Assembly (NCBI GenBank): GCA_020633075.1
Contig: JACKEI010000006.1
Coordinates: 1-64,000 of the forward strand
DNA length: 64,000 bases
Origin: Sandaracinaceae bacterium
GTDB taxonomy: Bacteria > Myxococcota_A > Polyangia > Polyangiales > Houyiibacteriaceae
Direction of reading: 5' to 3'
Part shown: positions 19,241 through 25,872 of the stretch, piece by piece
Numbering within the stretch: position 1 is the stretch's first letter
Layout of the letters: the number at the start of each line of letters is the position of its first letter
The notes under the pieces: model-generated
Told to the model about the DNA's origin: nothing
What the model saw: the letters and a program-made list of their open reading frames with translations, nothing else
Databases searched by the model: none
Position numbers and translations under genes: made by a program

Positions 19241-19287
19241 GTCGCTCACTCCAACTCAGGCGCCCCGCAGCCGGACGCCTCGGGACG

Positions 19288-19303
19288 GTAGAACATGTTC
19301 TAC
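19288..19303. promoter_or_regulatory. KstR-like 16-bp palindrome upstream of the flavin reductase
   Basis: GTAGAACATGTTCTAC is a perfect palindrome. Its core TAGAACATGTTCTA satisfies the actinobacterial KstR operator consensus TnnAACnnGTTnnA. It lies 48 bp upstream of the flavin reductase start and overlaps the last codons of the alpha/beta hydrolase (stop at 19300-19302). It is a probable repressor site for the flavin reductase. The cognate regulator is not evident in this window. Confidence 0.6.
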
Positions 19304-20193
19304 TTATGGCGCAGACGACGCACGAAGTCGAGCACCACGTCCCCGAAGGCATCATTCTTGTCGCCGGCCACCATGTGGGCGGCCCCCTCGAGGTCGACGT
19401 ACTCGGCGTGCGGGCAGCACGCGAGGAACTCCTGAGCGCTCTCTTCGCTGACCACGTCGCTCATGCGGCCACGCACCAGCAGCACGGGCACGCTCAGCCT
19501 TCGCGCGGCGTCCAGCCGGCCCGCGAGCAGCTCGGCCGCCTCCGCCTCCGAGTAGCGCCCGGGTCCCCAGGCGGTGAGGACCGCCGGGTCCCAGTGCCAG
19601 CGGTAGCGCCCGTCGTCTCCACGGCGGATGTTCTTCTCGAGGCCGCTCGTGCTCTTGGGCCGCGGGCGGTGCGGCAGGAACGACGCCACGAATTCGGCGA
19701 CCTCCTCCATGGACGCGAAGCCGTCCGGGCGCGCGCGCATGAACTCCATGATGCGCATGACGCCGTCGCGCTCGAGCCGCGGTGTGACGTCCACGAGCAC
19801 GATGCCCTCGGTGGCCCGCCCGCGGTCCCCCTCGACGGCCATCGCGCTGAGCCCGCCGAGAGAGGCGCCAACCACGATGGGCGGCGCGCCGAGCAGCGGC
19901 AGCAGCGCGGCGAGGTCGTCGGCGAAGCGCGGGAAGAGGTAGTCACCGTCGGCCGCCCACGAGCTGTCGCCGTGCCCGCGATGGTCGACCGTGAGCGCGG
20001 GGAAGCCGGCCTCGGCCAGCCGCTCCGCAGCGCCTCCCCATGCGTGTCGAGTCTGTCCACCGCCGTGTAGGAACAACACCAGCGGCGTCTCGTCGAGCGG
20101 GGTGTCGGCCTGCACGTCCGGTGAGAGCGTGTAGAGGTCGCCGGCCAGCGTGATGCCGGTCGAGAGTGAGAAGCGTCGGGAGATGGGGTCCAC
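19300..20193 (-). CDS. Alpha/beta-hydrolase fold protein
   Basis: Alpha/beta hydrolase, 297 aa. The fold shows an oxyanion-hole segment FLHGGGQTRHAW, a GHGDSS strand-turn, the nucleophile elbow VVGASLGG (Ser) and the catalytic His near GAAHMV close to the C-terminus. An acid residue probably lies in the region after LLVRGRMSDVVS. There is no signal peptide, so it should be cytoplasmic. The substrate is unknown; epoxide-hydrolase- or meta-cleavage-hydrolase-like members look similar. It starts 7 bp after the stop of the zinc-ribbon gene upstream and probably shares its transcript. It lies 59 bp before the flavin reductase start, with a palindrome over its stop. Confidence 0.85.
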   Translation of the reverse strand: MDPISRRFSLSTGITLAGDLYTLSPDVQADTPLDETPLVLFLHGGGQTRHAWGGAAERLAEAGFPALTVDHRGHGDSSWAADGDYLFPRFADDLAALLPLLGAPPIVVGASLGGLSAMAVEGDRGRATEGIVLVDVTPRLERDGVMRIMEFMRARPDGFASMEEVAEFVASFLPHRPRPKSTSGLEKNIRRGDDGRYRWHWDPAVLTAWGPGRYSEAEAAELLAGRLDAARRLSVPVLLVRGRMSDVVSEESAQEFLACCPHAEYVDLEGAAHMVAGDKNDAFGDVVLDFVRRLRHK

Positions 20194-20200
20194 TGGGCGC

Positions 20201-21496
20201 TCAGCGAGAGAAGGGCATGTTCATGGTCACGCTCTCGCCGCCCGGCGGTGGCGAGAGGCGCCACTGGCGGACTTCGTTCTGCAGGCACGTGCCCAGGTCT
20301 GCGTTGCCAGTGCTGTTACGCGCCACACGCGCGCTGCTGACGGACCCGTCGGCGCCGATGGTCATGCCAATCGTGACCGTGCCGCTGATCGAAGGGTCGA
20401 CGCGGGTGGCGCGGTCGAAGCAGGTGGCAGCCCGGGCCGCGTAGTAACGGCTGATCAGGAAGCGCACGCGCCCGGCGTACATGTCCATCTCGATGTCACG
20501 CTCGGCGGGCGCGTCCCCGCCACCCGCGGACGAGTCCCCGCCGCCTGGAGGAGTGGTGTCGCCCCCGCCCGCAGCGCTCCCCCCGCCTGTAGCGTCTCCA
20601 CCCGTGGAGCCTCCCCCGGTCGCGCCGCTTCCGGCGCCACCCGTGCTCGCCCCCGAGCCGCTGCCGCTGGTGGAGCCGCCGGTGGTTGCAGCCATGCCGC
20701 TCGCGCTACCACCGCTCGCACCGCTGCTGCTCCCGCCGCCGGCGGAGGCGACCATCGTACCGCTTCCTGAAGACGCGCCCCCGCCGCCCGAGCTCGCGCC
20801 GCGCGTGCTTGGCGTCGTGCCCGAGCCGCCTGGTCGAGCCCCCGCGCCGCTGCCCCCGCCCGCTCCTGTGGCGGCGCCTGTCTCGCCGCTCGGCGCGGTG
20901 GCGGCCGAGTCGTTGGTCCCGGTGACGAAGTCGACACCTGGCGCCTCCTCACCCTCAGGCACCGGCGTACCGATGACGAAGGGGTCGTCCGGCTCGGCGC
21001 CGCCGCGCGCTACGGGCGCCTCACCGCTGCTGCAGCGCATGCCCAGCGCGCCCAGCGCGACCAGTCCGATGGACGCGAGCGCGATCACCGCCCAGGTGCG
21101 TCGACTGGAGCGCACCCCGATGGCCTCGAGGGACACGCTCATGGTGTTGTTCATGGCCGAGGGCAGATACCCCGACGGGCCCTCCAGCTCCGCGGTGTGC
21201 GGCCCGAGGGCGTACTTGGCGGGCGTGGTGGCGGTGGCCGACGGCGCGCCTCCCCCAGACGGCCCCCCAGGTGCTCCGCCCCCTGGCGCGACGACGAGCG
21301 GCCCGTGCACGGTGGCTGCGTGTGCCAGCGGGATGTTGACGCCCTTCGGGTCGGGCCCTTGGGGTACACCCAGACCCACCTGGGTGGGCGCCGCGATGGG
21401 CCCACCGGGCGATCCAACGGCCGCAATGCTCGACCCGCACATGTTGCAGAACCGTGCGTCTTCGGTGTTCTTGGCCCCGCAGGCTTGGCAGTACAT
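20201..21496 (-). CDS. Zinc-ribbon, single-TM protein with AgmX/PglI C-terminal domain
   Basis: Protein of 431 aa with a myxobacterial layout. The N-terminus is a double-CxxC zinc ribbon (CQACG and CNMCG). After a linker there is one membrane segment (VIALASIGLVALGALGM). Then comes a long Gly/Ser/Ala/Thr/Pro low-complexity stretch (about 180-330), and finally a TonB-like AgmX/PglI C-terminal domain (GTVTIGMTIGADGSVSSARV, ending MNMPFSR). Proteins with this tail occur in gliding and envelope functions of Myxococcus, but the role here is unknown. The start is MYCQACGAKN at 21496; the frame stays open further upstream but runs into the divergent gene. It is divergent from the response regulator gene. 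Confidence 0.85.
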   Translation of the reverse strand: MYCQACGAKNTEDARFCNMCGSSIAAVGSPGGPIAAPTQVGLGVPQGPDPKGVNIPLAHAATVHGPLVVAPGGGAPGGPSGGGAPSATATTPAKYALGPHTAELEGPSGYLPSAMNNTMSVSLEAIGVRSSRRTWAVIALASIGLVALGALGMRCSSGEAPVARGGAEPDDPFVIGTPVPEGEEAPGVDFVTGTNDSAATAPSGETGAATGAGGGSGAGARPGGSGTTPSTRGASSGGGGASSGSGTMVASAGGGSSSGASGGSASGMAATTGGSTSGSGSGASTGGAGSGATGGGSTGGDATGGGSAAGGGDTTPPGGGDSSAGGGDAPAERDIEMDMYAGRVRFLISRYYAARAATCFDRATRVDPSISGTVTIGMTIGADGSVSSARVARNSTGNADLGTCLQNEVRQWRLSPPPGGESVTMNMPFSR

Positions 21497-21595
21497 CGGG
21501 TCGAGGATGCCACGTTCGCGCCCGAAAGGACCAATCCCCGACAGGTACGTTGGATTGCGTACAGAACGGCCGTTGCATCGGATAGAATCGTGGGG

Positions 21596-22813
21596 GTGAC
21601 GAGCGAAAACGCCAGCGCGGCGCTGATCCTGGTCGACCCCGAACGCACCACGCGCTCCTTCGTGGCCAAGGCCTTGCGGCGAGCGGGCCACCACGTGGAG
21701 GAGTGCGACACGGCCGAAGCGGGGCTGTCGGTCTTCGACGCGCAGCCTGGCGCGCGGCTGCTCGTGGTGGACGCGGAGGCGCTGGCGGAGGCCGACTTCG
21801 CCGCGCGCCTGCGCGCGACGGGTCGCGCGGTCTACATCATCGCGATGACGCGCAACGGGACGCGCGACGAGACGCTGGACGCGCTGGACGCAGGCGCCGA
21901 CGACACGGTGAACCGTCCGGTGGACCACATGGAGCTGGTGGGGCGCCTCAAGACCGGGCTGCGGACGCTGGAGCTGCACGCGCCGCGGCGTGTCTTCGAC
22001 GCGCTCGAGGAGGTGCTGGACAGCGGCGAGAGCGGCGAGCTGACCCTGCGCGCGGGCGGCGTGTTCGGGCGCGCGCACGTGGTACGCGGGCGCCTAGCGT
22101 GGGTGCAGCTGTCGTCCAATCCGGTGTCCCTCCCGGATCTGGTGGGGCCCAGCGTGCCGGCCGAGGACCTCCGCGCCGTGCTCGAGGATTGCCGCGCCAG
22201 CGGGCGCAACTTCGCGACGGTGCTGGTGGAGTGGGGGCTCGCGGAGCAGGCGACGCTGCGCCAGCAGATCGCGCGGTGGCTGCGCGCCCGAGTGGACACC
22301 CTGGAGGAGATGAAGCACGCGGAGGCCGTGTTCGTGCCCGGAACACAGCGCTACCCTCCCGAGTTCACCTACACGCTGGCCGAGCTGGGCTACGACGCGC
22401 ACCACTCCAGCAGCCGCCCGCCGGTGACCGACACGGACTTCGACGTGTCACTGAACGGCATCACCGGGCTGTGGTCCACGCCAGACTGGCTGAGCTCCCT
22501 CGGCGACTTGGTGCAGGGAGCGATGGCGCTGCAGGGAGTCACCGGCGCCGCCGTGCTGCACGCCCCCACTGGACAGACCCTCGCGCGCGACGGGGAGGCC
22601 CTCGACCGAGACGTGCTGGGTACGCTGCTGCGCACGTGGGGCGCATCCGCAGAGGGGGACCCCATGGAGTGGCTGACCGTGCGCGGCTCGTCGGTGACGC
22701 ACCACCTCGTGGAGCTGCCCAGCCACGCCGCCTGCCTGTTGGCCGTCCGGGTGCTGCGCTCCGAGGCGACCGAGAGCCTGAACGACGCGCTCGACGCGCT
22801 GCGGCTGCGCTGA
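21596..22813 (+). CDS. Response regulator-like protein with DUF4388 (PATAN) domain
   Basis: A 405-aa protein starting at GTG 21596, with a G-rich ribosome-binding stretch just upstream. Residues about 7-120 form a CheY-like receiver (ALILVDPERTT, LLVVDAE, IIAMTRNG). The conserved Lys of the usual KPF motif is replaced by Arg (VNRPVD). Phosphorylation-driven switching may therefore be altered or lost. Residues about 125-260 resemble DUF4388/PATAN, common in Deltaproteobacteria next to receivers and roadblock proteins. The C-terminal third (about 280-405) has no clear family; it contains a segment (MALQGVTGAAVLHAPTGQTL) somewhat like a roadblock/LC7 strand. It is followed by the START-like gene 14 bp downstream, probably in the same operon. 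Confidence 0.8.
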   Translation: MTSENASAALILVDPERTTRSFVAKALRRAGHHVEECDTAEAGLSVFDAQPGARLLVVDAEALAEADFAARLRATGRAVYIIAMTRNGTRDETLDALDAGADDTVNRPVDHMELVGRLKTGLRTLELHAPRRVFDALEEVLDSGESGELTLRAGGVFGRAHVVRGRLAWVQLSSNPVSLPDLVGPSVPAEDLRAVLEDCRASGRNFATVLVEWGLAEQATLRQQIARWLRARVDTLEEMKHAEAVFVPGTQRYPPEFTYTLAELGYDAHHSSSRPPVTDTDFDVSLNGITGLWSTPDWLSSLGDLVQGAMALQGVTGAAVLHAPTGQTLARDGEALDRDVLGTLLRTWGASAEGDPMEWLTVRGSSVTHHLVELPSHAACLLAVRVLRSEATESLNDALDALRLR

Positions 22814-22827
22814 GCAGCTGGTACAGC

Positions 22828-24150
22828 ATGGAGATGGGTATTGAAGCAAACCCGCCCGCCCGACGTCCCTGGCGAGTGCCGCGCACGTGCCACGCCGTCC
22901 TCGGACCGTCACTCACCGTCCTGCTCACGCTCGCCTCGTTGACGGGCGTGTGGGCCGTTCGCGCGCAGGCGCCGGCCAACCCCGTCGGTGCCGACGCCGC
23001 ACGCCTGCGGGCGCTGCTCCCGTCCGAGCGCGCGCTGCTGATGCCGCACCTGGACGACGGCCCTGTCATGCTCACCGAGTTCAGCAACGAGCAGACCGAG
23101 CTGCCGGCCGTCACGCTCATGGCGCGCGTGCACGCGCCCGCCGACCTGGTCGCCGACGTGGTCAGTCACCCCGAGCGCTACGGCGCCTTCATGCCCGCGC
23201 TCGACGAGGTGGAGGTGCACGCACGCCAGGGCCTGCAGGTGGCGTACAGCTGGCACTGGACCGTCGCCATCTTCACGCTGCGCGGTGACAACGTCATGAC
23301 GGTCTACCCGGGGCACCCCACGCGCGGTCACCTGATCGAGGTGACCAGCACCAACGGCGACCTCGGCGTGGGCCGCTTTCTCTTTCGGATCTATCCCGAG
23401 ACGCCCGAGTCCTGCGTGCTGGTCTTCGCCACCCGCATCGACATGCGCGACGCCAACTACCTCAGTCAGCAGATGGCCTCGGGGGGCAACAGCGTGAACC
23501 GCACCATCAACATCGCGCTGGCGATGACGATGCTGCTCGCGACGGTGGACGAGTCGCAGCGACTGCACGGCTACATCACGCCCGAGCCCGTCGAGCGGCC
23601 CTTGGTGCGGCCGAGCTTCGACGTGGACCGCTACGCCAACCTGCTCGCGCGAGGCGACTTGGTCTTCCTCCACCTCGAAGGGGACCGGCTCCACGGCGTG
23701 TCGTCGCTGGCCCGCAGCGGGACATCCGTCGCGCGCATGCGGGGCATCATGGTGTCACCCGAGGAGTTCGGCGAGTCGCTCATGGAAGGCAGCCGCTCGC
23801 ACACCATCGAGGTGACGGAGCAGGGTACGCGCTTCGGCTGGGTGATCCCCGTGCCGCTCGTGTCCGTCGGCGGAGAGATGATGCTGCGCGAGACCGAGCC
23901 GGGCGGCGCCATCGAGGTGGACGGGCTCCGCGGGAGCCTCGAGAGCGCGCGCTTCCGGTTCGACACGCACGCCTTCCCGTGGCGGGAGGCCGCCATCGTC
24001 GGCTGGTCGCAGTTCGACCCCGGGGAGACCACCCGGCTCGTGCGCCGCGTGATCGAGGGCAACGCCTACTTCAGCCACGGCCTGGTCGCGGCCGTGCAGG
24101 TGATGATCATTCGCTCCCTGCGGACGCGCTCTCAGCGGATGGGTCCCTGA
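22828..24150 (+). CDS. Exported START/polyketide-cyclase-like (SRPBCC) domain protein
   Basis: A 440-aa protein with an N-terminal hydrophobic segment (about 28-46, LGPSLTVLLTLASLTGVWAV) that acts as a signal peptide or anchor. After it, the segment VTLMARVHAPADLVADVVSH with HPERYGAFMP is typical of the SRPBCC/START-like cyclase fold, which binds hydrophobic ligands. A second, C-terminal region (about 255-440) has a related layout (GIMVSPEEFGESLMEG, VIEGNAYFSHG), so the protein may hold two such modules. The ligand is unknown. ATG 22828 is chosen; ATG 22834 is also possible. Its 3' end overlaps the convergent purK gene by 44 bp. Confidence 0.75.
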   Translation: MEMGIEANPPARRPWRVPRTCHAVLGPSLTVLLTLASLTGVWAVRAQAPANPVGADAARLRALLPSERALLMPHLDDGPVMLTEFSNEQTELPAVTLMARVHAPADLVADVVSHPERYGAFMPALDEVEVHARQGLQVAYSWHWTVAIFTLRGDNVMTVYPGHPTRGHLIEVTSTNGDLGVGRFLFRIYPETPESCVLVFATRIDMRDANYLSQQMASGGNSVNRTINIALAMTMLLATVDESQRLHGYITPEPVERPLVRPSFDVDRYANLLARGDLVFLHLEGDRLHGVSSLARSGTSVARMRGIMVSPEEFGESLMEGSRSHTIEVTEQGTRFGWVIPVPLVSVGGEMMLRETEPGGAIEVDGLRGSLESARFRFDTHAFPWREAAIVGWSQFDPGETTRLVRRVIEGNAYFSHGLVAAVQVMIIRSLRTRSQRMGP

Positions 24151-25234
24151 GGCTGGGGCCATCGGCGAGGTTCACGTGCCCCATCTTGCGCCCCGCGCGC
24201 ACGCCCACCTTGCCGTAGAGGTGCAGGGACGCCCTCTTCGTGCCCAGGTACTCCGCCCAGCGCTGCACGTCGTCTCCGATGAGGTTCACCATGGTGACGT
24301 CGGTGTGCCGCTCGGTGCTCCCCAGCGGCCAGCCGGCCACGGCGCGGATGTGCTGCTCGAACTGATCCACCTGGCAGCCCTCTTGGGTCCAGTGCCCCGA
24401 GTTGTGCACACGCGGCGCCACCTCGTTCACGAGTAGGCCGCTGTCGGTCACGAAGAACTCCACGCCGAGGACGCCCACGTAGTCGAGTCCGTCGAGGATG
24501 CTGGCGGCGACCGCGAAGGCCTCCTCACGCAGCGCAGCGCTCAGGGTGGCCGGGACGCGGGTGCGGCGCAGGATGCCTTCCTCGTGCGTGTTCTCGCTGG
24601 GGTCGTAGCAAGCACGGCTCCCATCCACGGCGCGCGCCGCGATGACCGACACCTCGCGCTCGAAGTGCACGAAGCCCTCGAGGATGCAGGGCTGCTGAGC
24701 CACGAGCGCGAGCGCAGCGGCCACGTCATCGGGGCCCATGATGCGGGCCTGCCCCTTGCCGTCGTAGCCAAAGCGACGCGTCTTCACGATGGCCGGGGTC
24801 CCCACCCGGTCGAGCGCCCGCTGGAGCTGGTCGGGCGTGTCCAGCTCCTCGAAGGGCGCGGTCTGCAGGCCCAGCTCAGTCAGGAAGCGCTTCTCGCTGA
24901 GCCTGTCCTGGAGGACCGTGAGCGCCGCGACCCTGGGGCGCACGGGCGGCGTCCGCTCGAGGGCCGCGAGCGCCTGGATCGGCACGCTCTCCCACTCGAA
25001 GGTGATGGCGTCCACCGCAGCGGCAAAGCGAGCCATGGCCGCTTGGTCCTCGAAGGCCGCGACGGTGTGCTCGCCGCACACGTCCGCCGCGGGGCAGGCC
25101 TCCTGCGGGTCGTAGACGTGGGTGCGCAGCCCGAGTCGCGCGGCGGCCATGCCGAGCATGCGCCCCAGCTGGCCTCCCCCGAGAATGCCGATCACCTGAC
25201 CCGGCCGCAGCGCCGGGACATCCGCGCTACTCAT
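24107..25234 (-). CDS. purK: N5-carboxyaminoimidazole ribonucleotide synthase (PurK)
   Basis: ATP-grasp enzyme of de novo purine synthesis, 375 aa, normal for PurK. It makes N5-CAIR from AIR, ATP and bicarbonate, the substrate of PurE. The N-terminus shows GILGGGQLGRMLGMAA, followed by the ATP-grasp motifs VKTRRFGYDGKGQ and FEREVSVIAAR, and NEVAPRVHNSGHWT, a PurK signature. The start MSSADVPALRPG at 25234 overlaps the purE stop by 8 bp, so the two are translationally coupled. The 3' end overlaps the convergent START-like gene by 44 bp. Confidence 0.97.
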   Translation of the reverse strand: MSSADVPALRPGQVIGILGGGQLGRMLGMAAARLGLRTHVYDPQEACPAADVCGEHTVAAFEDQAAMARFAAAVDAITFEWESVPIQALAALERTPPVRPRVAALTVLQDRLSEKRFLTELGLQTAPFEELDTPDQLQRALDRVGTPAIVKTRRFGYDGKGQARIMGPDDVAAALALVAQQPCILEGFVHFEREVSVIAARAVDGSRACYDPSENTHEEGILRRTRVPATLSAALREEAFAVAASILDGLDYVGVLGVEFFVTDSGLLVNEVAPRVHNSGHWTQEGCQVDQFEQHIRAVAGWPLGSTERHTDVTMVNLIGDDVQRWAEYLGTKRASLHLYGKVGVRAGRKMGHVNLADGPSLRDPSAESASAGSE

Positions 25235-25715
25235 CGTGCGGGACCTCCTCGACGGAGGCCGAGAGCTGGGCACGCCACGCGTCCAGGCGTTGCGCGAGAG
25301 CGTCGTCCGCGAGCGCCAGGATGGACGCGGCCATGAGGCCGGCGTTGGTGGCCCCGGCGGCGCCGATGGCCATCGTGGCGACCGGGAAGCCGCGCGGCAT
25401 CTGCACGATGGAGTAGAGACTGTCCACGCCCGAGAGCGCGTTGGTCTGCACCGGCACGCCGATGACCGGCAGGGGGGTCTTGGACGCCATCATGCCCGGC
25501 AGGTGGGCGGCGCCGCCGGCGCCCGCGATGATGACCTTCAGGCCACGAGAGGCCGCTTCCTTGCCGTACGCCCAGAGGCGCTCCGGCGTGCGGTGGGCGG
25601 AGACGATGCGCGCCTCGTACGGAATCCCGAGCTCGTCGAGGATGACGGTGGCCGCCTTCATGGTCTTCCAGTCGGACTGGCTCCCCATGATGACGCCGAC
25701 GATGGCGCTAGACAT
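25227..25715 (-). CDS. purE: N5-carboxyaminoimidazole ribonucleotide mutase (PurE, class I)
   Basis: Class I PurE, 162 aa, converts N5-CAIR to CAIR. The family motifs are clear: GVIMGSQSDWKTM near the start, SAHRTPERLWAYG, IAGAGGAAHLPGM and PVIGVPVQT. A good ribosome-binding site (AAGGAG) lies 6 bases upstream of the ATG. It is the first gene of the purEK operon. No purine riboswitch was seen in the roughly 150 bp upstream. Confidence 0.98.
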   Translation of the reverse strand: MSSAIVGVIMGSQSDWKTMKAATVILDELGIPYEARIVSAHRTPERLWAYGKEAASRGLKVIIAGAGGAAHLPGMMASKTPLPVIGVPVQTNALSGVDSLYSIVQMPRGFPVATMAIGAAGATNAGLMAASILALADDALAQRLDAWRAQLSASVEEVPHDE

Positions 25716-25872
25716 GATTACTCCTTGGGGGCGCCTTCAGGGGCGCGGCGAGACACTGAACCGCCACCCGCCGGGTGACCGTAGAACGAGCCGCGCACGG
25801 AGCACGCGGCCCGCAGCAGTGTGTCCGTGGCAAGGAGTGTGTCAATCGCAGCGCGTGTGAGCGCTGGCGCGA

